In this document: in pieces, positions 28,401 through 40,400 of the stretch
How the letters are laid out: every line of letters begins with the position of its first letter
Numbering within the stretch: the first letter of the stretch is position 1
The notes under the pieces: generated by a model
Told to the model about the DNA's origin: nothing
The model's database searches: none
Seen by the model: the letters and a program-made list of their open reading frames with translations, nothing else
DNA from: Karalla daura
Taxonomy: Eukaryota; Chordata; Actinopteri; Chaetodontiformes; Leiognathidae
Direction: 5' to 3'
NCBI GenBank assembly: GCA_029224185.1
Contig: CM055188.1
Location: 5,209,001 to 5,273,000, forward strand
DNA: 64,000 nt
Translations under genes and position numbers: made by a program

Positions 28401-31400
28401 CCACTGGGGGGCGCCATGAGTGAGGTTGGAAGTGAATATATCAGGCTATTCAGGATGAAGCCCTCATCATGTCCAGCAAGTTTCAAGCTGCCATGATAAA
28501 GTATGTGGGCTTGAGAGCTGTTCAAAGAGAAACAGCGTGAAAAAAAACACCAACTTTTGACACATCATAGCAACCACGCCCTTTGACCTACAGAAATTCT
28601 TTTGACAAGTGTTGGTCACCATTGCCTGTGGATGATCTGTACCTGATTTGAAGTCAATCAGGCAAAAGCACTAGGAACAGCCCCTTCTGAAAGGGAAAAC
28701 ATACAAGCCAAAATGGCTGACTTCCTGTTGGGTTGAGGACAAGACTTCAAGAGGGTTTTTTGTGCGCCTCAGTATGTTGGATAAACCCACCAAGTTTCAT
28801 GCGTTTAGGAAAACCTCAGAAGTGACTCAGAAGACTGTGTTGGTGCTGAGTGGGGGCGCTGTGGTGCGGCAATGCTGCTGTGACACGTTGAGAGAGAAAG
28901 ACGGGGCAGACTCCAACATGACAGCCCCCATATAGATGGCATTCGAACTCTTTAAAATAGTTTTAAAAAGTTTATAAACACGGTCCCAAAGTGCACATCA
29001 CCCCCGGCAAAACTACGGTCCAGAGACCTCACCCAGCTTCTGATTCACGGGGCGACGATAGCCTGGAAAGCCCTGGAGCATACATCAACCGGTGTTTTGA
29101 AGAGCTCGGGCAGATCCCACCGGAGGAAGAAGACATCGGAGCTCTAGGACACTACATTGACCAGTGCTTTGACGCTATTATGAGGAAGACAAAGACACCA
29201 GCCCCGAGCTCCAAGCGGACCAAGTGAGGACTCACCCGGATCCTCGACACCCGCGATCGACTCGGTAGATGTAGACTCGGTAGATGTCCTCTTGTCCATC
29301 CACGAGAAGCTGGACAGCCTAGAGTTGCGCCTCAACTTTGTGGAATTCACAAGGAATTTTAAGCACTGCAGGAGTCGCTAGAGTTCAGCCAGCAACAGGT
29401 GGTTGAACTCGCAGCAGAAAATAGATCGCTCCGTGAGACGGTGGACTCACTCGCCACAGAGATGTTATCGCCATGGATAAGTTATTTGTTGATCGACAGC
29501 TCTACCGCGACCGTGACTCTACCCCCTGGTTATTCTGATTAACCCTCATTTCCCGTCAGACCACAGGTAAGGTCATTCATCTACTCTAAGTGCCGCCTCA
29601 CCTCCCTACCTGCAGTACACTGCAACCTGACAGCCGCCAGGTATGTGGTTTGCTCCATTTCCCTCTCTCTCGCTTCCTTTCCACCTATTATGATGCCCTC
29701 TCTTCTCACTCCATGTCCTCTGTGTTTTTCACTTTTCTCTCTATATCCTCTGTTTTCTGTCATCCACCTATCTCTTTACTGTCCTTCTTTTCTAATCCCC
29801 ATCCCTCATGTTCTGTGTCTTTCCCACTTTGTATCCAGCGGTCAGCTAAATATTGAGTCATATAATCACTCACAGATTCACCCAACTTCAAAATGCTCAC
29901 TCCCTCACACCACTCGCTTTCTAGCACAGCATCTAACAAACTAAGCTTAGCATGAACACTCTCAGGTTTGTCAGTTGGAACGTCCACAGAATTGGCCCCA
30001 GGAAAAAAATGCTCCAAGTTTTCAGCCACCTAAATAAGTTGGAGGAAGACATTATCTTACTACAGGAGACCCACATATCAAAATTAGCCGAACACACACT
30101 TAGATCACCACAATTCCCCCATATTTGTCTAGCCAGCTACAACTCAAAACAGAGGGGTGTGGCCATCTTGGTCAGTAGGAAAGTGCATTTTTCTCTTCTA
30201 AACACTACTGTAGATCCAGCAGGGAGATTATTAACATTTCAATCCGCAATGTAAACCACTGCATTGCCAGTATTTATGGCACCAATGCTGATGACCCCTC
30301 CTTCTTTCACACTTTCTTCACTTCACTCTCATCACACACAGACTCAAACCTTATAGGAGGAGGGGACTTCAACATTGTACTGAGCCCTGACCAAGATAGG
30401 TTTAGCTCCTCAGGCAACCTCAGAATCTGCCACTCAGCCGATACACTGAGACAATACATGAGTAATTTTGGTCTTTACAATGCATGGCACTCTCAACACC
30501 CTACTAACCAAGAATACACATTTTTCTCCCCAGTCCACCACTCCTACTCATGCCTGGACTTCTTTCTAACTGATAACTCAATTTTGAAGGATATCTGACA
30601 CCCAGATTCACTCCATTGCCATCAGTGACCATGCACCAGTCTCGCTGCACTTTACTAACAGCATACTCAAACCACCGATGAGGAACTGGAGATTGAATAC
30701 ATCATTGCTGAAAGATAAGGAGTTCATCGAATACTTTGGCAGGGAGTGAACAGGATTTCTAGAATTTAATGACCTGCCAGGAGTCTCACCCTGTACCCTT
30801 TGGGAGGCAGAAAAAGCAGTTATGCGTGGCAAAATAATATCCTACTCATCACACAAGAGGAAAAAAATCTGCCTCAAGAAACAGATCTGCAGCAAAAAAT
30901 TACAACATTAGAGTCTGCTTATGCTGCCTCCCAAGAGAAGCATATTCTAAGAGACATAAACAAAATTAAGCTTGAACTTTCTAAACTTGGTGAGGATCGA
31001 TTCGAACTGCAGAGGCTACGCTGGACAAACTTCGAATTCAGTAATAAATCAAGCAAGTTTCTAGCGAACCAGCTTAAATGTAACAAAGAGAAAACAACAA
31101 TCAGCAGCATCAGAAACTCAGCGGGAATAACAATTCACTCCCCTGGAGAAATTCCACCATCAGGGACTTTTAAAAGAACTTATACTCCTCTCAAAAACCC
31201 ACCAACCGATGCTATAGAAGACTTTCTACTTACTGTAGACCTTCCTACACTCAATAAAGAACAGATCTCCACTCTGGAACTGCCCATATCGCTGCAGGAA
31301 CTCTATGAAGCACTTTGTAAGATGCCAAATAATAAAGCACCAGGACTGGATGGCTTCCCAGCAGAATTCTATAAAGAGTTATGGACAAATTCAGATCAAA

Positions 31401-34400
31401 TTCAAAATTAGACCCACACATGTAGATTTAAGTATCTCCCTGGTAGTGTAACATTTTCTCAACTTGTCACCCGGGAAGCTTCTATCCAAAATATATACTC
31501 TGTTAGCAAAGACTGACTGCTCAAACGCCCTGCCCTCCTCTAAATGGGAGGCAAACATGGCCCTTACTCCAAACCATGAATTGTGGAAACAGATTTGCCT
31601 TAACACCTTCAAAGTGACTCAACCAAATCTGCAGCTCATACAATATAAAATCCTCCATAGAACATATTACACGGGACGAAGGATGTTCAAAATGGGCGAT
31701 CCGACACCTGCGCACATTGTGAAGATGGGACACCAGATCACACCTGCATGCCATATGGCAATGCACCCCAGTGTACCAGTTCTGGCAAAGGGTATGCGAA
31801 GACCTCTCTGTGCGCCTCAGGCACCCATACGAGCCTCACCATCACTCTGTGTGCTAGGGGACCTAAACAACACAGGTTCAGGACTTCACTCCTTCCTCAC
31901 TAATCTGCCCCACCCTGGAACCATAATCAAACTTCACTACACTCCACACAATCACATGCTCCATCTGCTATGGCGGGTGTGCACCCTCGATCTAGTCTCC
32001 TGCTCATCCGGCCTGACGGGGGAAGAGGGGGCTGAGGGGCCGCTGTCGCCCAGGAGTCGGTAAAAAGTTTGGGGGGAAAGCTTCAGGCTCCAATACTGGC
32101 CCTGCGGCTGGGCACTGCCTCGCCCTTGCCGTTGGACCACGGGTGGCCCGTCTACCCTGAAGGTGCGGGTGCGGGAGGGTGGCGGGCAGACTGCCAGGCA
32201 GCCAGGGAGGGTGAGTCAGTGGTTGGGGGGGTGCGGGACGCCCAGCCTGACTCACTGCTCGAGGGGCAGGCTGCATCCTTACTTGGTGTGGGATGTCGCC
32301 GGGGGTGTGGCGTCGTTAATTCCTGTTCCTCCCCACTGAAGCCTGGTGACAAACCTCTCACTGATGCAGTTCTGCATGAAGGCACGTGCACATAAGGGAC
32401 CTCTCACCCACCTGCTACACACACTCACACACACACACACACACACACATTAACGCGAACACAACACTGTGCCGCAATGTTATGTTAGGTTGAGTGTTGT
32501 CATCGCTTGTCATTGTCATTGACTTTGGTTCCATCCAGTATGCTACAGAGCTGTCACAGCTCATGGCTGTCACTTGTTGCTGTCTATTGCTGTCTGTTGC
32601 TGCTGTCCCTCTCTTTCCCCCTCTCCTCTCCACAGTGGCTGAGACGTTGCCATCGACCCAATACAGCAACTGGCGGCAGTGAGAATGTGAACAACAATCT
32701 CTGTTGCTCTCACTCCCACTGTTGCTACTATAAAAGGAACTCAGCAGTTGCCCGAGGTGACTGCAGCTGCTCCTGCTGATGCTGCTGTCATTTCTGTTGT
32801 GGTTTTTGTCTGTAATTGTTTTTCTTGTGTCTTTTGTCTTCTTTTATCTCTGTTCTCACTCTGTTCTCTCCCTCATACTTGCTGTCCTTCCTCCCCCATC
32901 TTTCCTGTGCACCCCTTTGCCATCTTCAGTTCACATTTACATTCATTGATAAAAAATAATTAAATAGATAATAATAATAATAAAAAGAAGAAAGAAAAGG
33001 CTATGATAATGATATGAATCAAGACATGTTTGTGAAAGTGGACACACAATCCATGCAGTCACCTGTCTTTAACCAACGATGAATAAAAAAAGAAAAAAAA
33101 GGGCTCTCTGTCCTCAATCAGTACACCAATTTCCATGATTGGAGTTTTTTAAAGCCGTCACAAAGCCTCCATGTTGAGGCTCCATGTTGAATCGCCTGAT
33201 ATATTAACTTCCTACCTCCCTCTTGGCGCTCCGCAGTGGTGACAGGAAGTAATCAGGTTTTACACTTACATGTAATAATCCTACATAATTGACCACATCA
33301 ACTACATTCCACTTGTAATGCATGCAGAACAAGTCGGTGAAGCTACATTACAAAGGCAGTGAGGCTATAACACTATGGTATCTGTGTGGTGAGCACGAAT
33401 AGGGATCCCTTGCCATGTATTATGAGTGCCTTTGTGACGGCTTTAAGGAACTCACATCTTCATGAAACTTGGTACACAGATTGAGGAAGGAGAGCTCTGA
33501 CACTTCATAGGGGCACAGCCCATGGGGGGCCCAAAAGCAGATGTAGCACCTGCTAGGGATTTTTTTAAACTTTGTTGTAGTAATTAAAAATTGGTATGCA
33601 AATACATCCTAAAGAAAGATACAAAAAAGTTTCTTGACATGATGACCGTAATCCGACAGGAAGTCAGACATTTTGATTTGCATTTTTGAATTTTATGTAC
33701 ATCTCCTCCGAGGGGGTTCACCCAATTGGCTTCAAATTTGGTGCATATCATCTGAGAGAATTTTAAGTGCAGAGGGCGTGGCCATTAGCGCATAACAAAG
33801 TTTGGTTATTCATCATCAATATTTCAAAATTCCCCCCAAAATCCCCTCCCCATTGTCACGCCGTGGTGAGGTTGTCTCATCTGGGTTTTTTGTCATGTGT
33901 CATTTCCTGTTTTATTTTGAAATCCTAGCCCTCCTCTCGTTCCAGATCACTTGCTCTTCCTCCTGTGTGCTCTCTCGCCTGCAACCTCTTTACCCTGATT
34001 GTGTCACACCTGCCCCTGATTACTCCCTCTTGTATAAATAGTTTGTGTCTCCCCTGTCTTGTGCCGAAGTGTTTTGTTTGTCATTCCACCGAAGCCTTTG
34101 CTCAAGCCACAGTCACAGCCTGCGTCTCCTCGTCATAGTAAGTGTTGTAGCCTTAGAGCTAGTTTGCTTTTGTTTTGCCAAGTCAGATAGTTTTGGCCGT
34201 GAGCTTACCGGAAGACATTTGCTTTAGTTAGGTTTAGTTTAGAGTTTAGTATAGCTGTGAGCTTCTCGGAAGACACGTGCTTTAGTTAGGTTTAGTTTTG
34301 CCATGTTAGATAGTTTTGGCCGTGAGTTTCCTGGAAGACACGTGCATTAGGAAGACTAAGTTTAGAGTCTAGTATAGCCGTGAGCTTCTCGGAAGACACG

Positions 34401-37400
34401 TGCTTTAGTTAGGTTTAGTTTATTGTATCGATTATTTAATATTAAGTTTTATAGTCTGTTTATTTTCCGAGCTCCTTGAATACTTCAATAAAGCCTGATT
34501 ATACTGCTCATCTGCATCTGAGTCCTCTGTTTGTTATGGGCCTCACACCCATAAAGCTTTTTGGAGTATAAATATAAAATTAGTAGGCTTATACAGTTTA
34601 TCGAGACCACAAAAAAGTCTCCTCCACTGATGGTCAGTCGAGTTGCCGCCATGTGATTGGCTGATTAGAAATTAAGTGTTAACGAGCAGTTGGACAGGTG
34701 TACCTAATAAAGTGGCCGGTGAGTGTATGTGTCTATGGGAGGCTGCACTTCCATGTTCTTCTGAAGTAAAAAAATAAGACCTGCCAGTAAAAAGAACACA
34801 GAACACGGATCTGTGACATCACGTGAAGTTAAAAAAACTAGTGTCCTGGTGAGGAATTTAAATATCTGACTCTATAACACACTTTAAAATTGATTTTTAA
34901 ATTAATAGATCTTTTGTTTACTTTTGACCATTGGTGGGAGAGACTTACTTGTGCGTCTGGACGTACTCTATATGAATACAAAGTTTAATCTTTCTACTTC
35001 ATTAAAACCATTATGTGGAGGTTTTTTTTTTGGAAATTTCAAGGTGGTGCGTACTAATTTTTGTTTGGCTACTACAAAGTTAAAAAAAAACCTGGGTATT
35101 GTTAAAAATTTATAGGGGGTGTTACTTTTGCACATGGACCCCCCATGGGCTATGCCCCGATCAAGTATTATTGCTCTCCATCCTCAACCAGTGTACCAAT
35201 TTTCACGATATGAGTTCCTTAAAGCCGTCATAAAGCCATGTATTCATAGCGACAGATTGCTATTCATGCCTGCCACACGGACACCATTGGTGGTGGCTTC
35301 ATTGCATTTGTAATGTATCTTAACCCATGTATAACATATCCATGTATAACAAGTGGAATGAAGTTGATGTGGTCAATTATGTAGGATTACTACATGTAAG
35401 GGGAAAACCTGGAGACTTCCTGTCACCACTGAGGAATGCCATGAGTGAGGTAGGAAGTTGATATATCAGGAGGATGAGAAGAGGAGGATGATAAGAGGAA
35501 AAGAGGATGTTTTCAAAAATGTCCAGGCCCCCAAAAATGCATTCTTTTAAGAATTTTAAAAGACCTTCTGTTGACATTTGACTGATAACTCTGGCCTCAT
35601 TTGTAAAATGGCAGGGGTGTCACTAACTAGTGACACCCCTTTAGTGACTAGTGTCACTAAAGCATGCATACACAAACTCCGTGAATCATTTGGAATTTAT
35701 ACAAAAGACTTGACATAAGACAGTGCAGACTTCACGCAATGTCTGACCATTCCATAGTTTTGTATATACATGGCATCTGTAGAAACAGGGAAACTGCAAC
35801 CCCTTCAGCAAAGGAAGATACTTAAGTATTTGAAATGTGTGATTGTGCTTATATTGATGCTTTTATAACGTTGAGTTTATCTCGACATCACAGTTTTATG
35901 TGCTACTTCAGGTGCCCCTGGCATCTGCCCCCTCCTGGCATCTGCCACAACTGTATGTATCACAAACATACTCAGTGCACTTTTTCTCCTCCTCAATTTG
36001 TTTTATTCGCTACTTGGGAATGATAATACAGCGAATGAAATGCATAATACTGAGATGTCATTCCTGTACCAGTGGCCTCATTTAAAGTTGAATAAAGTGT
36101 TTCTGCAGTCCTGGAGTACAGCTGGTGAATAGTGGGTAGTAGGGATTCAGGAAATTATATTCAGGAGGGAGATGGCCTGGGGGAAAAAATGTTCAAGTGT
36201 ATGGTTGTTCTGGTTTTGATGGACCTGAACCTGCAACCTGATGGGAGTTTTATGAACGGGTTGAGTCAGGTGTGATGTGTCCCCCACTAAACTTCTATCC
36301 CTCCGCCTGGACCTGATGTCAAAAGGACACACACACGTTTTAGGCCTGTGAGACAACTGACGGTTGGCACTTTGTGTTCCAGTCTGTTCTTGATGTGGGC
36401 AGGATACCACACAGTGAAGGAAGAGGTGAGGACACTTTCAATGATGCCCTGTAGAACTGTGTGCCGATCTTGGAGACCATCATGATTGGGAGCAGCCTCA
36501 GGAAGAACAGCTTCTGGTGTGCCTGCTTGATAACCCTGGAAGAGTGGGTCGCCCATTTCAGGTCACTGGTGATTGTGGTGCCCAAGTGATGATGGCGCCC
36601 AGGTGGTGGACCCTGTACTGCAGTGTTGTTGATGAGAAGTGGACGGTGTGAGGGTGACTGTTACCTAAAGTTTATGGCCAACTACCGTCTTGGTTGTTGA
36701 CATAGTTACAACTGTGACACCGTGCTCCTGTAAGATGACTCATCATCATCCTTGATGAGTCCCAGGACTGTAGTGCCAACTGCAAACTTAACCAGCTTGA
36801 TGGAGGGGTGGCTGGAAGTGCAATCATTGGTGTACAGGGATAAAAGGTCTGGGGAGAGAGCAAAAATCTGTGGAGCTCTAGTGTTAGTGGTAAGGGGGGC
36901 TGATGGCTACCAACCCACACTTGTTGCTCCCTGTTGGTTAGAAAGTCTGTGATCCTCTCACAGATGTGGTGGGGTACATGCAGCTGAAGCAGCCTGGTGT
37001 GCAGACAGTCCAGGAGGATGCTATTGAATGCCAAACTGTCATCCACAAACATGACCCTGACATAGGAGTTCTGCTGGTCCAGGTGCCGGAGTGTCTGGGG
37101 GAGGCAGAGGTTGATGGCGTTGTCCATGGATGGAGCGGTACCGAGGTCTTAAGGTGGAGTAAAAGTGTTTCGCTGTCATGTGTGGTGCATGTCACCAGCT
37201 GTTTGTAGTTCGGCAGCTCCTGGGACAGGTTGCAGGAGTAGAAGTCCCATCCCCAGAGCCACCGAGTTTGACTTGGAGTTTTGTGGAGATCTGCTTCGCC
37301 AGCCGGGTTAGTGCTTTGCAGTGGGTGCTTGCGGTGGGATGTTAACAACAGCGAAGATGATAGAGGAAAAATCTCTTTGGGAGCACTGAGGTCTACATTT

Positions 37401-40400
37401 AATAAAAACTGATTCTCCAATGCCACAACAGTGTTGGTGTAATATCACTGCATCTGTACACCAGTTATTATTTATGTAAAAACACAAACTGCATTCCTTC
37501 GATTTCCCTCAGGTCTCTATGTACCAAATAAAACCTTGTTCTGCAAATAGACCTACAAGTATTTCCACCTCACACTGTCCTAAATGTCTTCTTTTTGCTC
37601 TTTAAAACATTACAATGGAGGACATGAATTTGTTGAGCATACTGGAGAGTCAGATGTGATTTATTAATGGAAACGTGCATGTCACATGCATTCACACCAT
37701 TATAAATTGGAATATTTGTGTTTGCAGCACTTCCTGGGTTTTTTAAGCACACCACTGGTTTTCAACATTTCAACATTTATAAATGTGGCCTCTAGCCCTT
37801 TAAGATATGACAGCTCTATGACGTGCTCAGAAAGAGCAAAAAATCCCATAAGAAATGAATGGGAAAAACCAGAAAATTCAAAAAATCGGCCTCAAACAAA
37901 CATTCGCTGCCAAGCCATTCGTTGTCGTAGAAACTTCGTTCAAACTTCACAACGCAGGAAAACTTGTCGTCTCTGCCCGTACCCGACAGCGTGTTGATAG
38001 CTTGTGTTGTTTTTCATCCAGGCCGTCTCAAAAACACGTGGGTTTGGCGTTTTTTGAAAAGTTAGAGTGGGGAGAGACCAACTGTCAGAGTGCGGGATGA
38101 CTGAAAAATCACCTCTCATTTTGCTCTTTTCACGCTGCTCCCGGCCAAACCGTAAGCAGTAGACAAATTCTTTTTTCCAGTTTTGTAGGCAAATTTGTGC
38201 TCTCTTGGGCGATGCCGGCCATAAACCTGAGCGCTTTGTAAAATTTAAACGGCGAGCCTCAGAGTCAGGCCAGCGCAGCCTCTTCTCTCCATAAGGCCCC
38301 ATTCATTTTCCAACCACTGCGATCAAAGTTAAACTTCACACTTCTACTCGCAACTGTGGCCTCAGTTTTCATGGTAGACACACCAAATCGCATCAGGGCG
38401 TTCCTCAGACTGTCCCCTGCGTGACGGTGTGTTTGTATTGCAGATAGGTGCAAGCGTTGTCTCCTTAGAGCCAAATGTTTAGCACTTGGGCAATTTCGCT
38501 TTTTCCCATAAGAATGAATGGGAAAATCGGAACGCCTCAAACAAAAATGCGCTACGTCGCCATACTTTGAGATAGAAACTTCATTTTAATTTCAAAAATT
38601 CAAGAAACTTGTGGTCTGTCTGTGTACCAGGTTTCATGTCAATAGCTTGTATCGTTTTTCACCAGCACCTTCTCAAAGCTCATTTGGTGAATTCCCTGCT
38701 ACTCTCTCTCCCCTGCTGACAGTGTCCTGCCGGAGCAGGCTGACTGATGACCTCATACAGACACACAAACACTTCAGGCACACTCACACACACACTCGGT
38801 CTCTGTCATACATGCATGTTAATACAAAGTTATGGCCGAAAAGAGCAATTCTCCTTATGTTTTGGGGGTGGGGGGTTGGGGCAGCAAGTGACTCGATAGT
38901 GGGCACAGGTTTCGGAGCACTCTCGAAATTTCAGCGCGCTGGAATTTTCTAGTTAGTGCTCCGAAAGGGAGCACTATTATTCTACACCGTGTTTATTCTT
39001 CTTATTATTATTATTAGTGCTCCGAAAGGGAGCACTATTACTCTCCACCGTGTTTATTCTTCTTCTTATTATTAGTGCTCCGAAAGGGAGCACTATTACT
39101 CTCCACCGTGTTTATTCTTATTATTATTAGTGCTCCGAAAAGGAGCACTATTATTCTACACCGTGTTTATTCTTCTTATTATTATAGCGAAATTTCGGTC
39201 GAGCGTATCTCGAGAACCGCTGATCGCAGACACATAAACCATACATCAAAACGTGCGGCTCGGCCCCGGCAAGTGTGCTTTCCTTCGACCCCGACAGAAT
39301 TCCAGTTTTTGGCCCCGCCAGGGGCCAAAAACTGGCAAAATCAGTTAATTGGCCGCTGTCGCCAAACCATCCAGATTCTGGACAAGTTAAAAAGAAGAAT
39401 TGTTCGGGACGCTCTCCCGCACGCGTTGGTATATAGCAGCCTAAAAATTGACAAAGATTGATGAAAAAATAACACTTTTTATCCAAAAAGTGCTCAGAAA
39501 GAGCAAAAAATCCCATAAGAAATGAATGGGAAAAACCAGAAAATTCAAAAAATCGCCCTCAAACAAACATTCGCTGCCAAGCCATACGTTGTCGTAGAAA
39601 CTTCGTTCAAACTTCAAAACGCAGGAAAACTTGTCGTCTCTGCCCGTACCCGACAGCGTGTTGATACCTTGTGTCGTTTTTCATCCAGGCCGTCTCAAAA
39701 ACACGTGGGTTTGGCGTTTTTTGAAAAGTTAGAGTGGGGAGAGACCAACTGTCAGAGTGCCCTTATGGAAAAAAACCTTTAAATCGCGACTGTGGGCAAA
39801 CGATCCAGATTCTGGACAAGTTGAATAGAAGATTTGTTCGGGACACTCTCCCGCACGCGTTGGTGTATAACAATCCGAAATCGGACAAAGATTGACGAAA
39901 AAATAACACTTTTTGGCTAAAAAGTTTTCCGAAGGAGCAAAAAATCCCATAAGAAATGAATGGGAAAATCCAGAAAATTCAAAAAATCACCCTCAAACAA
40001 ACATTCGCTGTAAAGCCGTGCGTTGATGTAGAAACTTCATTCAAACTCTAAAACGCAGGAAAACTTGTGGTCTCTGCCCGTACCCGACAGCATGTCAATG
40101 CCTTGTATGGTTTTTCATCCAGGCCCTCTCAAAAACACGTGGGTTTGGCGTTTTCGATGCAGCTCGAGTGGGGAGAGACCAACTGTGAATTTGGGATCGC
40201 TGAAGAATCACCTCTGATTTTGCTCTTTTCACGCTGCTCCCGGCCAAACCGTAAGCAGTAGACAAATTCTTTTCTCCACTTTTGTAGGCAAATTTGTGCT
40301 CTCTCGTGCGATGCCGGCCATAAACCTGAGCGCTTTGTAAAATTTAAACGGCGAGCCTCAGAGTCAGGCCAGCGCAGCCTCTTCTCTCCATAAGCCCCCA

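Larger units (their letters stand above)
28830..33101 (+). mobile_element. L1-clade LINE, internally deleted, with poly(A) end
   Basis: The 5' region at 28840-28990 is followed by ORF1-like and ORF2-like pieces on the plus strand. It ends with GATGAATAAAAAAAGAAAAA at 33079-33101, an AATAAA signal in an A-rich tail. ORF2 lacks most of the RT domain. The stretch 32000-32960 is GC-rich then pyrimidine-rich, with a CA array, and is assigned to the 3' UTR only by position. Confidence 0.65.

Noticed and set aside
31952..32395. Proline- and glycine-rich frames in a GC-rich part of the L1
   Set aside because: All frames are open because of high GC; no domain is recognisable, and the region is best seen as the L1 3' region.
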